Position numbers and translations under genes: made by a program. 64,000 bases of DNA, from NCBI RefSeq assembly GCF_900099825.1, contig NZ_LT629693.1:8275116-8339115 (forward strand), in the 5' to 3' direction. The DNA is from Bradyrhizobium ottawaense (GTDB lineage: Bacteria > Pseudomonadota > Alphaproteobacteria > Rhizobiales > Xanthobacteraceae). Positions within the stretch are counted from its first letter, which is position 1; every line of letters starts with the position of its first letter. Under the pieces are notes generated by a model, which did no database searches, was not told the origin of the DNA, and worked only from the letters and a program-made list of their open reading frames with translations. Positions 15,375 through 24,380 of this stretch are shown piece after piece.

Positions 15375-15537
15375 GGGTGAGCCGGCACAACGCGCCCTGG
15401 GCGCTGCATTCCGCTTCCTACTTGAGACTAAAACCTGGAAGCGGCACCACGAGCCGTTCTCCAAAACGAAACGTGGCCGGCAACGGCGGAGCGAACGGCG
15501 CTTCGTCCTCGATAGCAAAAGGCTGGTCCAGGCATGA
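15331..15537 (+). CDS. Small basic hypothetical protein
   Basis: A 68-residue Arg/Lys/His-rich protein overlapping the lipoprotein gene by 44 bases and the next gene by ATGA. The strong positive charge suggests nucleic-acid contact. Moderately supported because of the long overlap. Confidence 0.4.
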   Translation: MFRHRRRWWRHPCDKGEPAQRALGAAFRFLLETKTWKRHHEPFSKTKRGRQRRSERRFVLDSKRLVQA

Positions 15538-15698
15538 GTACGCCACGAGATGAACTTGAACACACGCTTGGCTTTATCCGAACCCATTTCGATTGCCCCC
15601 ACTGCAACTTCGACTTCGACGAAGAGGGCGACAAGTCCAGTGAGGTCATCGAGTGTCCTGCTTGCCAGGAAAAATTCTGGTGCCGAGAGGTTCGATAG
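15534..15698 (+). CDS. Zinc-ribbon protein (54 residues)
   Basis: Two CxxC knuckles (Cys-Pro-His-Cys at about residues 21-24 and Cys-Pro-Ala-Cys at about 42-45) form a typical zinc ribbon of rubredoxin-like spacing. ATGA overlap with the previous gene. Small stand-alone ribbons of this type are frequent in phages, with unknown partners. Confidence 0.65.
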   Translation: MSTPRDELEHTLGFIRTHFDCPHCNFDFDEEGDKSSEVIECPACQEKFWCREVR

Positions 15699-16272
15699 CG
15701 CCTCTCTGGTCAAGCGTGGCAATGCCTGGACGGTCGCTGAGATCGAGATCATGCGGCGCAACCGGCACCTCAGGACATCTGAGCTGCAGAAACTGCTGCC
15801 GCCTCACCGATCGAGATTGTCCATCCAGGGCAAGCGCGACAGAGCGGAAGGCCTCGGCTACCGCCGGCTTCCGTGGAAGTCCGGAGAGGACGAGGAACTC
15901 AGACGGGCAGCTCCGACCAAGGGCGCCACTGCGATCCATCACATACTGCCGCACCGGTCGCCATGGGAAATCAACCTGCGCGCAAAGGCTCTCGGCATCT
16001 CGCTATTCAACTATCACGAAAAGCCGCTCGCCATCATCGGCGAACACCTGGCGGATTCGATCCGGCAGCGCGCCAGGGAAGACGGCTTGTCTATCCGCGG
16101 TCTCGACTGCGAGCTGGGCACCGGAGGCTACTTCACCAATGTGGCAGCACATCGGGCCAGACGAGGATCTGGTCCGTACATGCCCGCCATTCGCAAGGCC
16201 ATAGCGTTCTTTGAGGCTGAGCTTGTAACCGGTCCTGACGGGACCATCACCATCAACTGGAAAGATGAATAA
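15640..16272 (+). CDS. HTH/SANT-like DNA-binding protein, start uncertain
   Basis: From about 15715 the frame reads 'WTVAEIEIMRRNRHLRTSELQKLLP.HRSRLSIQGKRDR', the tryptophan-led three-helix pattern of Myb/SANT-like homing-endonuclease-associated domains, then a similar 'SGEDEELRRAA..KGATAIHHILPHRSPWEINLRAKALG' unit. Two tandem DNA-binding modules are therefore likely. The start is unclear: GTG at 15640 is the nearest candidate and overlaps the zinc-ribbon gene by 59 bases. Confidence 0.6.
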   Translation: MRSSSVLLARKNSGAERFDSASLVKRGNAWTVAEIEIMRRNRHLRTSELQKLLPPHRSRLSIQGKRDRAEGLGYRRLPWKSGEDEELRRAAPTKGATAIHHILPHRSPWEINLRAKALGISLFNYHEKPLAIIGEHLADSIRQRAREDGLSIRGLDCELGTGGYFTNVAAHRARRGSGPYMPAIRKAIAFFEAELVTGPDGTITINWKDE

Positions 16273-16274
16273 CC

Positions 16275-16421
16275 ATGACGACAAAGACCCGACGAAAGTT
16301 TCGCCGATCCACCTCCACCCTCGCCGACCTGTTCGACACCAGGTTGGACGATTCGATCATCCTGGCCGACATGCGAGAGCGGGTGAGGCTCTTCGGCACC
16401 ACGTCGCTGCGATTTGCGTGA
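16275..16421 (+). CDS. Small hypothetical protein (48 residues)
   Basis: A basic N terminus (Thr-Lys-Thr-Arg-Arg-Lys-Phe-Arg-Arg) then an amphipathic helix. Two bases separate it from the previous stop, and TGATG couples it to the next gene. Confidence 0.5.
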   Translation: MTTKTRRKFRRSTSTLADLFDTRLDDSIILADMRERVRLFGTTSLRFA

Positions 16422-16675
16422 TGACCGCGATAACATTCAGGAACCACGTCATCGGCCGGGTCGATAATCCCTTCCTCATCCTGGACAGCGGTATCGAGGT
16501 ACACGGACCTGACCATGATACACTGCGGGCTCACGCCGCTGACGCCATGATGAAGGCGATCACCTCGGACGACAAGAGCGGATGGCCTCGGGGCCGATGG
16601 ATCACCTTCGAAATCGAAGGCCATCAGTTCAAGGCCAAGATGCATCGCAACGACATCTGGGTGCAGACCCGATGA
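16421..16675 (+). CDS. Hypothetical protein
   Basis: An 84-residue protein coupled by TGATG and ATGA overlaps. Composition is mixed alpha/beta ('RWITFEIEGHQFKAKM'). No family recognised. Confidence 0.55.
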   Translation: MTAITFRNHVIGRVDNPFLILDSGIEVHGPDHDTLRAHAADAMMKAITSDDKSGWPRGRWITFEIEGHQFKAKMHRNDIWVQTR

Positions 16676-16860
16676 GCGACACCGACGAACAAGCCGGCAA
16701 GCCTGTGCTCCACGCCAGGCTCAACGGCACCACGTTGCGAGCGAAGTGGCCAGGGAAACGCTGGCACGGCGCTTACAAGAACATCGACGAGCTATGCGAC
16801 GCTGTTCACAAAGATGGGCTTGAGTCCTTCGTCATCGACTACGTCGACAACGAAGACTGA
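16672..16860 (+). CDS. Small hypothetical protein (62 residues)
   Basis: ATGA-coupled last gene of the 13.7-16.9 kb cluster. A GGGGAGA...TCTCCCC hairpin (16865-16890) follows its stop directly and may act as a terminator, although no T-tract is present. Confidence 0.55.
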   Translation: MSDTDEQAGKPVLHARLNGTTLRAKWPGKRWHGAYKNIDELCDAVHKDGLESFVIDYVDNED

Positions 16861-17154
16861 GCCGATGGGGAGATGCTTGATGAGGTCTCCCCGACCAATA
16901 AGAAAAGTTGGCGACCGGGAGCATCCGGACTCGGCCCCTAATCTGCAAACTTTATCACTGATAGGACTACGATCTTGAGACTTCTTTGTTGGCTATTGGG
17001 AACCAACAACAATCAAAATAACAGGGACTTGTATGCACATCATAACCTTCTGCGGGTTCACGACGTGGATCCGCACAATGAACCCGCGTGACAGACCGCG
17101 AGTATCAGCGGCACTTTCCCGCTCAGGGATTTGACAATTTGACTTGACGCAGCG

Positions 17155-17170
17155 TTTGCTTGAATGCAAA
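17155..17170 (+). promoter_or_regulatory. Regulatory palindrome, perfect consensus
   Basis: TTTGC-TTGAAT-GCAAA, full match to the consensus, 90 bp upstream of a second copy at 17245. Confidence 0.75.
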
Positions 17171-17244
17171 AGCTGACACGCCATCGAGACGCGGCGCCGA
17201 GATAACGGTTCCGCGCCTCACCAAGGGAAAGCCATGCCTACCGG

Positions 17245-17260
17245 CATGTTTGAATGCAAA
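17245..17260 (+). promoter_or_regulatory. Regulatory palindrome just before the 17272 gene
   Basis: CATGT-TTGAAT-GCAAA: the right arm and centre are perfect, the left arm is diverged and overlaps a separate CATGCC/GGCATG hairpin. Eleven bases before the ATG. Confidence 0.6.
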
Positions 17261-17271
17261 CGGAGATGCAA

Positions 17272-18735
17272 ATGTTCTACCTGGTTCGGTTGGACCGCGA
17301 TGGCAGCGGCGAACTCATCGAGACTCCGCTTCCGGATTACGGCACCTTCGAAAAGGGTGCTGATGCTGCCAAGGCCTCCAAGGTAGCAGCAACGGTCCTC
17401 AATGGCGCCAAGGTCCAGTGCCGCCGTATTGCGCAGGCCGGCGACTGGCGAGCCGCCATGCTCAAGCGTTTCGAGACCGGCGAGCTGACGCCACTCCCCG
17501 CAAAGTGGGATCTGGAACCGATCGCGGACCACTTCGCCCACGTCAGCAAGATTGATGCGAGCACCATCGGATTCATCGACAGCGAAGAGAACGGGATCAT
17601 CAACAAGGCTACGTCGATCACACCCGGTCGCTATCTCACCCGCTTCTATCCGAATGTTGATGACAACAAGCGCCGGCACCTGATCGCCGCCATCGATCCG
17701 AGCGGTGAAATCTTCTTCGCATCCGAGCCGGACGACATTGCCTACGTCTATGAGAACGGACCCGAGTCCTGCATGGACGGCAAGCACTCGTTTGATGACC
17801 TGCCTTGCTGGCCCACCGAGCCCTACGCAGCGGGCGATCTGGTTGTCGCCTACACCAAGAACAAGGACGGCAGGATCCAGTCCCGTTGCGTCTGCTGGCC
17901 GGAGAAGAAGTTGTTCGGTCGCGTCTATGGCGATGCCCAGCGCATGCAGGCTGCCATGATCGCTGAAGGATACACCTGGTTGCGGGATGACAATTCCGCC
18001 GATGGGAACAAAAAGCTTCAGGTCTTCGTCGGAGCCAAGCTGCTGAAGATCCGGGCCGGTCGCAGGGATAACGGCGAGTTCGTGATGCCGTATTTTGACG
18101 ACATCAAGGTCGCGATCGACAAGGGCGACCACTTCGTCACTGCGCTTCAGGCAGAACCTGGAGACCTGTTCGTCGCCAGCGGAAGTTCATCTGAAGGTGT
18201 TGCTCACATGCAGCGCGTCTGTCCGCGAAACAAGGTGCCGGTCAAGGCTTCTGACACGTACTTTGTCCACGGCGTCAACGAAGAGTGGTGTCAGGCGGCG
18301 ATCCGCAGCGATGCCTTCGCCTGCGGCGGCAACGGCAAGTATTACCCACACGAGTTCAAGGTGATCATGGGCAGCGGCATTCCGTGGTCCAAGGAGCACT
18401 TCGAACAACACGGCGAGCACTGCTCCTACACCAGGAAGAACTGGCCGAAGAACGACATGCTGCAGTTCGGTGACAAGCGGGTGCATTCCAGTCTCGCCTA
18501 TCGTTTCAACGATAAGGGCGAAGAGCTGGAGGCGCAGCTCCAGGCTCCAATCATCGAGTCGTCGTTTGCCAAATGGGGCATCGACTACGCCAGTGTCGAG
18601 AAGGATCTGGTGCGGGATAGCCGCCACTTCCGGAACCTGCACCTGCAGGAGTGGCCCGCGGAACGGGATCCGCATGGTGCGGATGATCGCTTCGATGCCA
18701 CTGCTCTCGCCCTCCGCAGCCGCAGCGCCGCTTAA
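17272..18735 (+). CDS. Large conserved-type phage protein of the rIIAB block
   Basis: A 487-residue protein with the start at 17272, GGAG six bases upstream. It is rich in Tyr, Asp and Cys and appears to have two similar halves: 'RFYPNVDDNKRRHLIAAI' and 'YVYENGPESCMDG' around residues 125-170, and 'HCSYTRKNWPKNDM' near 385-400. I recognise no enzyme motif. It heads the operon that continues with the peptidase-like and rIIA-like proteins, so a role in early host interaction is plausible by context only. Confidence 0.65.
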   Translation: MFYLVRLDRDGSGELIETPLPDYGTFEKGADAAKASKVAATVLNGAKVQCRRIAQAGDWRAAMLKRFETGELTPLPAKWDLEPIADHFAHVSKIDASTIGFIDSEENGIINKATSITPGRYLTRFYPNVDDNKRRHLIAAIDPSGEIFFASEPDDIAYVYENGPESCMDGKHSFDDLPCWPTEPYAAGDLVVAYTKNKDGRIQSRCVCWPEKKLFGRVYGDAQRMQAAMIAEGYTWLRDDNSADGNKKLQVFVGAKLLKIRAGRRDNGEFVMPYFDDIKVAIDKGDHFVTALQAEPGDLFVASGSSSEGVAHMQRVCPRNKVPVKASDTYFVHGVNEEWCQAAIRSDAFACGGNGKYYPHEFKVIMGSGIPWSKEHFEQHGEHCSYTRKNWPKNDMLQFGDKRVHSSLAYRFNDKGEELEAQLQAPIIESSFAKWGIDYASVEKDLVRDSRHFRNLHLQEWPAERDPHGADDRFDATALALRSRSAA

Positions 18736-18744
18736 GGAAAACTC

Positions 18745-19713
18745 ATGACTGATCTCGAAACCATCATCGCCATGCTTTCTCACCGCCGGCCAGCCGGATC
18801 GGCGACCGAGATGGCCTTCATCAAGAAGTTCATCATGCCGCTCGGCGCCAAGATGGACAAGCACGGCAACTGGTGCCTGTCGATCGGCGACAATCCGACT
18901 GTGTTGTGGTCGTCGCACACCGACAGCGTCCACCACAAGGAAGGTTACCAGAAGGTCGATTTCGACGGGAAGTTCATCACGCTCTCCGTCAACTCGAAAT
19001 CTAACTGTCTGGGAGCGGACTGCGCGGCGGGCGTCTGGATCATGACGGAGATGATCAAGGCGAAGGTACCTGGACTCTACATCTTCCACTTCGCCGAGGA
19101 AGTTGGGTGCGTTGGCTCGTCCGCCATCGCAGAGAAGGAACCCGGTCGTCTCGTCAACATCGAGGCAGCCATCGCGTTCGACCGCCGGGGCATCGACCAG
19201 GTTATCACCCATCAGCGTCAGCGCACCTGCTCGGACACGTTCGGCAACTCTCTCGCCGCCCAGCTGCCGAGCCGGTTCAAGATCTGCGACAAGGGTATCC
19301 TGACCGACACCAAGCAGTACCGCCGCCTGGTGCCGGAATGCTCGAACCTGTCGGTTGGCTACTACAACGAGCACCAGCCACACGAGGCGCTCGATGTCGG
19401 TCATCTGATCGAGCTGAGGAACTACATGGTCAAGATCGACCAGTCCAAGTTCGTGATCGAGCGCGACCCTTTGGGCGAGATCCTGCTGCCGACCAAAAAG
19501 AAGAGCCATGGTGGACTGGCTTTTGGTAGCGGACGCCGCAAGCCTGAGACGCTGCGTGATCTCGTTTACTGGAACGCAACCGACGTCGCCCTCTTCCTGG
19601 AGAATATGGGCGTCACCTACGACCAGCTATTCGATGCCATCCGTAAATCGCAACGTCCACTCACCATCGCAGACATCCTCGATCAGCCAGACCTGATCGA
19701 ACACGTCGCCTGA
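18745..19713 (+). CDS. Zinc metallopeptidase-like protein (M42/M20/M28 clan)
   Basis: A 322-residue protein with the clan's metal-ligand order: His58-x-Asp60 ('SSHTDS'), Asp92 ('LGADCAAG'), the catalytic/ligand pair Glu118-Glu119 ('HFAEEVGC'), Asp146 ('IAFDRRG'), and a late His in 'NEHQPHE' near residue 215. Known relatives are cocatalytic zinc aminopeptidases or carboxypeptidases. A peptidase in the middle of an rIIA/rIIB block is unusual. Substrate unknown; it should be cytosolic, as no signal peptide is seen. Confidence 0.75.
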   Translation: MTDLETIIAMLSHRRPAGSATEMAFIKKFIMPLGAKMDKHGNWCLSIGDNPTVLWSSHTDSVHHKEGYQKVDFDGKFITLSVNSKSNCLGADCAAGVWIMTEMIKAKVPGLYIFHFAEEVGCVGSSAIAEKEPGRLVNIEAAIAFDRRGIDQVITHQRQRTCSDTFGNSLAAQLPSRFKICDKGILTDTKQYRRLVPECSNLSVGYYNEHQPHEALDVGHLIELRNYMVKIDQSKFVIERDPLGEILLPTKKKSHGGLAFGSGRRKPETLRDLVYWNATDVALFLENMGVTYDQLFDAIRKSQRPLTIADILDQPDLIEHVA

Positions 19714-19741
19714 TCCATCACATAACAACAGGAAATTATCC

Positions 19742-21862
19742 ATGAAGCTTGGAATGAAGCAGCACGCCCACACCGCAACCGGCGTCAAGAAGGAAATCAA
19801 GGTCGCGTTCGAGACCAACGCGGTTGCCTTCTACGCCACCTTCTCCGGCCTGGCGTCGGACAAGATCGGCTATCCGGTACGTGAACTTTGCACCAATGCC
19901 TGGGATGCTGCCCGTGGGAATTTCGAAGTTCATCTGCCGACCTATCTCAACCCCGTGTTCAAGGTTCGTGACTTCGGAACCGGCATGTCCGAGTTCGACA
20001 TGGAGAACGTCTATGCCAAGCCGTACGCCTCCAAGAAGCGTGAGAGCAACGACCAGGTCGGCGGCTGGGGCATTGGCTCCAAGAGCCCGTATGCCTATCT
20101 GATCGGCGATACCGGCGCCGGCAGCTACAACGTCACTTCCTACTTCGAAGGCGTGATGCGCTGCTACGTGATGTCGCTCGCTGACGACGGCATGCCGAAG
20201 ATGGAATTGCTGTTCGAAGGTCCGTCCGACCAGCCGGCCGGCATGGAAGTGTCGTTCGCGGTCAACAAGTCCGACATCAACACCTTCCGGGACCGGGCTC
20301 ACCAGATCCTCTGGTCGTTCAATCCCCGTCCGACCATCCTGCCGGCGATCGAGTGGGACGAGCCGGTCATCGAGAGCCAGGGCGATAAGTGGATCAAGTA
20401 CAAGAAGGGATCGGTTCCCTTCTACGGTCCGCGGGTCCGCATGGGCTGCGTGATGTATCCGATCACGCTCAACAAGATCGAGACCAGCGGCTTCCTGGAC
20501 AGCAGCGATACCGTTCTGTTCGACGCGCCGATCGGGTCGCTCAAGGTGACCCTGTCGCGTGAGGATATCGCTTACGACGAGACCACCATCACGACGCTGA
20601 AGTCGTTGATCTCGGAATACGAAAACACGTTCATCGAGCAGGTTCGCCTCAAGGTGACCGAGGCCAACTCCCTGTTCGAGGCGTGCAGCATCTTCGAGGA
20701 CGAGACCAACACGCTCGGCTCGACCCGGCAGGCCTCCCTTCGCCGTCTGGTGAAGTGGGAAGGTCACAACCTGAGCGAATACGTCAGCAAGGAGGACTGC
20801 AAGGTCGAGTGCCTGTCCGAAGGCTGGACCTCGTTCGATAAGTTCGAGGACGGTCAGGCTCGCACCAAATGGGCGGCAGACGCCACGGTCGTCATCGAGC
20901 ACAACCCGAGCTACTCGTTCGGCCGGTTCCAGATGGCAGAACTGGTCGGCAAGAAGGTGCTTTGGGTGCGCTGCAAGCGGATCGTCCGCGACCAGGTTCT
21001 CTATCGTCTCGGCAATCCTGAAGTCATCGACCTCGACAGCTTCAAGGTGCCGGTGTCGAAGCGGACCAGCAAGACCATCCGCAAGCGCAAGACCTTGATG
21101 GTCCTGAGCGGTGGCCGCGTTCAGCGTATCACCCAGGACGTCGATCTCGCTGAAGGCGGTTACATGGTGGAAGCCACTCCGACCTATGGAGGTCGACGGC
21201 GGCGTGGTGGCGGCGACAGCTTGAGGCTCACAAGCGACGGCGTGTCGATGCAGTTCAGCGATGCTGAAAGCGTCATCATGACGGCGGTCGAGTTCGGCCT
21301 GATCGAGGTTGGTCAGGTCATCCTGGTCAAGGACTACGACAAGGAGGTTTCGGGCGACTGGAACTTCATTGCCGACGATCTGCTCGATGCCTTGCGGGAT
21401 CGCGTTGACGTCTCGGAGTTCACCGGCCTGCACCACAAGACGCTCGGGCATCTGAACCACCAGCTTCATGACCTGGCTAAGATGGCTGTCTTCGTAAAGG
21501 CGCCGGACGATGTCCGGCAGTTCCAGGCCGACTTGTCGGCTCTGCATGTCGCGTTGGACAACAACTCCACCGCGTCCACGCAGACCGACAAGGCGTTCTC
21601 GGCGCTGCGGAAGCTTGGCGTTCAGATCAACAAGCCGGACGTGGTCTGCCCGATCGGCGAGATCGAGAAGCGTTACGAAGCGCTTTGCGAACGGTATCTG
21701 CTGCTCCGATCGATCAACGAGGAAAATGGCTACTACCACTCCCATCGCCAGGCAACGAAGGTTCTCAAGCTGAACCACTACTTCGCCCTCCTGGCCCGAC
21801 CGGAAGTGGCGAATGACAACAACGACGTCGAGGAAGAATTGGTCCTCAACGAAGCCGCCTGA
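19742..21862 (+). CDS. rIIA: rIIA-like protein (GHKL ATPase)
   Basis: A 706-residue protein with a clear GHKL ATP-binding fold: the N box 'ELCTNAWDA' (Glu48, Asn52), the G1 box 'VRDFGTGMS' (Asp77, Gly79, Gly81) and the G2 region 'GGWGIGSKSP' (107-116), as in Hsp90, MutL and T4 rIIA. In T4, rIIA and rIIB together overcome exclusion by resident prophages. The gene downstream is rIIB-like and the following genes are those that accompany rIIAB in other phages, which strengthens the call. Confidence 0.85.
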   Translation: MKLGMKQHAHTATGVKKEIKVAFETNAVAFYATFSGLASDKIGYPVRELCTNAWDAARGNFEVHLPTYLNPVFKVRDFGTGMSEFDMENVYAKPYASKKRESNDQVGGWGIGSKSPYAYLIGDTGAGSYNVTSYFEGVMRCYVMSLADDGMPKMELLFEGPSDQPAGMEVSFAVNKSDINTFRDRAHQILWSFNPRPTILPAIEWDEPVIESQGDKWIKYKKGSVPFYGPRVRMGCVMYPITLNKIETSGFLDSSDTVLFDAPIGSLKVTLSREDIAYDETTITTLKSLISEYENTFIEQVRLKVTEANSLFEACSIFEDETNTLGSTRQASLRRLVKWEGHNLSEYVSKEDCKVECLSEGWTSFDKFEDGQARTKWAADATVVIEHNPSYSFGRFQMAELVGKKVLWVRCKRIVRDQVLYRLGNPEVIDLDSFKVPVSKRTSKTIRKRKTLMVLSGGRVQRITQDVDLAEGGYMVEATPTYGGRRRRGGGDSLRLTSDGVSMQFSDAESVIMTAVEFGLIEVGQVILVKDYDKEVSGDWNFIADDLLDALRDRVDVSEFTGLHHKTLGHLNHQLHDLAKMAVFVKAPDDVRQFQADLSALHVALDNNSTASTQTDKAFSALRKLGVQINKPDVVCPIGEIEKRYEALCERYLLLRSINEENGYYHSHRQATKVLKLNHYFALLARPEVANDNNDVEEELVLNEAA

Positions 21863-21882
21863 TTACCGAACCGGAGAGCAAC

Positions 21883-22347
21883 ATGATCGCCAGTGTGATC
21901 ACTGACACTTCTATCTTCTTCATCGCCAGCGGCCGTCCTTGGACTCTTGCGGTCGACCACCCGGCGTTTGCCGTGGTGAAGGCGCGTCTCACTGAGGGGT
22001 GCGACAACGAAGAAGAGCTGGTCCGCCTGACGGACGTGCGAGCGGCAGTGGACCACGCGACCGAGGGACGGGCCGTCCTCAGTGAGGATGGCCTGTTCCT
22101 CGACGGCGAGCAATTGCCTCCAGCATGGGAGCATAAGGCGGCGGCAGAACCTTCCGCCATGCGTGTCCTGATCGTGAGCCCGGGAGATCGGGTTCGCGTT
22201 GAGGGCGACGATGATGCGCCAGACGGCGAATACACCGTTGGCGACGTCGACAATGACGACACAGACAAGCGCGTGATGGTCGAGTCTGAGGACGGGTATC
22301 TCGGGTTCGTCGCCAACGCATCCATCAAAGAAATCATCAAGGATTAA
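21883..22347 (+). CDS. rIIB: rIIB-like protein
   Basis: A 154-residue protein. Residues 1-90 follow the order of short rIIB-like proteins: 'IFFIASGRPWTLAVDHPAF..VK..L' followed by 'LTDVRAAV' and 'DGLFLDGEQL'. The last 55 residues form a separate acidic beta-rich tail. Position directly behind rIIA, 20 bases apart, supports partnership in anti-exclusion or membrane protection during infection. Confidence 0.75.
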   Translation: MIASVITDTSIFFIASGRPWTLAVDHPAFAVVKARLTEGCDNEEELVRLTDVRAAVDHATEGRAVLSEDGLFLDGEQLPPAWEHKAAAEPSAMRVLIVSPGDRVRVEGDDDAPDGEYTVGDVDNDDTDKRVMVESEDGYLGFVANASIKEIIKD

Positions 22348-22353
22348 GCCACC

Positions 22354-24369
22354 ATGGACTTCTGCAAGTTCAAGAATGCCGTCGCTCTCCAGTTCAAGAA
22401 AATGGGCAACGGCGGCCTGTTCTGTACCGCCGTCGAGAAGGATGACCTCTGGTCTACCTATCTCTCCGGCTTCCCGGCCGGAACCAACCCGATGTTCCGG
22501 GAGCGCACCGAGCATGACTGCAGCTGCTGCCGCCAGTTCATCCGCGCGGTCGGTAACGTCGTGTCGATCGAGAACGGCAAGGTCGTGACGATCTGGGACG
22601 GCGCTGTCGGCGACCCGACCTATCAGGTTGTGGCTGACGCGATGGCAAAGCTGGTCCGCTCGAAGTCGATCGAGAACGAGTTCCTGCACACCGAATCAAC
22701 GGCCGGCGCCGACAAGACCCTCGAATCGATCGAAGAGTTTGTGCGTTCCTGGGATCACTTCTTCGTCCGTCTTCCGGCCGGCGTTGTTGCCCGTGGCGAG
22801 CTGATCGGCCCGCAGCTGTCCGGTACCCGAGCCCTTCACGACGTCCTGCTCCGCAGCATCAACGAGCTGTCAATGGACGCCGTCGACACCGTTCTGGATC
22901 TGATCAAGCAAAATTCGCTGTACCGCGGCAGCGAGCACAAGTTCGCCGTCGAGACCTTCCGCAAGGTCAAGCTGGAAGCCTCCGAGCTGACCGATCTCGA
23001 CCGGGATGTGTTCGTCTGGTCGAAGGTCAAGACCATGCCCGGCTCCGTCGCCAAGATCCGCAACACCTCGATCGGCCAGCTGCTGGTAGACCTGTCGAAT
23101 GGTCTGGAGCTGGAGAATGCGATCGGCAGGTTCGAGGCCATGGTTGCTCCCCAGAACTACAAGCGCGCCACTGCGCTGGTCACTCCGGCCATGATCAACA
23201 AGGCCAAAGCGACGATTGAGGAGCTGGGGCTGGCTTCGGCTCTGGAGCGCCGCTACGCCAGAAATACAGACGTCACCGTCAACAACATCCTGTTCGCCGA
23301 TCGGGCGGCCCGGAAGGCTCTGGGCGGCGACGTGTTCGACAGCATCCCAACCAAAAAGCCTTCGGCCAGGAAGCTCGACAAGGTCGAGGATGTGACCATC
23401 GAAAAGTTCATCTCGGACATCGTACCCAACGCGGACTCGATCGAGGTGATGTTCGAGAACCGGCACCTCAACAACCTGGTCAGCCTGATCGCACCGGTCG
23501 ACCCGGCCGCGGTGCCGCTGTTCAAATGGGATAACGGTTTCTCCTGGTCCTACAACGGAGACCTTGCGGACTCGATCCGGGAGCGGGTCAAGAAGGCGGG
23601 CGGCAACGTCAGCGGCGACCTGTGCTGCCGACTGGCCTGGTCGAACCATGACGACCTGGACTTCCACATGGTGGAGCCGGACGGGCACGAGATCTACTTT
23701 CGCAACAAGGGTCTGCAGTCACGGCTCGGCGGCATGCTCGATGTCGACATGAATGCCGGCGGCGGCACGACGCGGACGCCGGTCGAGAACATCTTCTACC
23801 GGTCCCGGACGACGATGCGGGAAGGCGTTTACACGCTCTACGTCAACAACTTCTCCAAGCGCGAGAGCGTGGACGTCGGCTTCGAGGTTGAGATCGACTG
23901 GCTGGGTCAGGTCACCCGCTTCGCCCACGAGAAGGCGGTCCGTGACAAGCAGAAGATCATGGTCGCCAAGCTCAAATACTCGAAGGCCAAGGGCATCGAA
24001 ATCATCGAGTCCCTGCCCTCGACCCAGGCAAGCAAGACCGTGTGGCAGCTCCCCACCCAAGACTTCCACAAGGTCGACCTGCTGATGCTCTCCCCGAACT
24101 ACTGGGACGGACGGGGTGTCGGCAACAAGCACTACTTCTTCATGATGCGCGGTTGCCAGAACGACGGTCAGGCACGCGGCTTCTTCAATGAGTTCCTCAG
24201 GGAAGAGCTGGATCAGCATCGCAAGGTCATCGAGATCGTCGGATCGAAGATGAAGGCTGAAAGTTCGGCCGACCAGATCAGCGGCCTCGGGTTCTCAAGC
24301 ACACAGCGCAACGAGATCCTAGCCAAAGTGAAGGGCAATTTCACCCGTACCGTCAAAGTCACGTTCTAA
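22354..24369 (+). CDS. rIIAB-associated phage protein with DUF2135-like domain
   Basis: A 671-residue protein. The N terminus (about 1-75) has a Cys cluster 'DCSCCRQF' that may bind metal. The middle is helical. Residues about 417-525 match the DUF2135/YfaP pattern 'CRLAW...DDLDFHMVEPDGHEIYF' with 'GGMLDVDMN' and 'EGVYTLYVNNFSK'. Such domains have a beta-sandwich, often in surface or secreted proteins, but no signal peptide is seen here. The protein sits in the rIIAB block; its function is unknown. Confidence 0.7.
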   Translation: MDFCKFKNAVALQFKKMGNGGLFCTAVEKDDLWSTYLSGFPAGTNPMFRERTEHDCSCCRQFIRAVGNVVSIENGKVVTIWDGAVGDPTYQVVADAMAKLVRSKSIENEFLHTESTAGADKTLESIEEFVRSWDHFFVRLPAGVVARGELIGPQLSGTRALHDVLLRSINELSMDAVDTVLDLIKQNSLYRGSEHKFAVETFRKVKLEASELTDLDRDVFVWSKVKTMPGSVAKIRNTSIGQLLVDLSNGLELENAIGRFEAMVAPQNYKRATALVTPAMINKAKATIEELGLASALERRYARNTDVTVNNILFADRAARKALGGDVFDSIPTKKPSARKLDKVEDVTIEKFISDIVPNADSIEVMFENRHLNNLVSLIAPVDPAAVPLFKWDNGFSWSYNGDLADSIRERVKKAGGNVSGDLCCRLAWSNHDDLDFHMVEPDGHEIYFRNKGLQSRLGGMLDVDMNAGGGTTRTPVENIFYRSRTTMREGVYTLYVNNFSKRESVDVGFEVEIDWLGQVTRFAHEKAVRDKQKIMVAKLKYSKAKGIEIIESLPSTQASKTVWQLPTQDFHKVDLLMLSPNYWDGRGVGNKHYFFMMRGCQNDGQARGFFNEFLREELDQHRKVIEIVGSKMKAESSADQISGLGFSSTQRNEILAKVKGNFTRTVKVTF

Positions 24370-24380
24370 GGAAGGACAAC

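Larger units (their letters stand above)
16861..17271. other. Structured intergenic region before the rIIA-block operon
   Basis: Besides the hairpin at 16865-16890, it holds TTGTTGG/CCAACAA (16986-17009), a 9-bp dyad GCGGGTTCA/TGAACCCGC (17052-17087), CATGCC-TACC-GGCATG (17233-17248), and two regulatory palindromes. A TTGACA at 17131 could be a -35 box, but no convincing -10 is correctly spaced. This is one of the best candidates for a main early promoter. Confidence 0.5.

Noticed and set aside
17131..17160. A complete sigma-70 promoter
   Set aside because: TTGACA is present but no acceptable -10 hexamer lies 16-18 bp downstream, so only the palindromes are annotated.
19736..21778. A 680-codon minus-strand frame opposite the rIIA-like gene
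   Set aside because: Same antisense effect; the plus-strand product has a full GHKL ATPase motif set.
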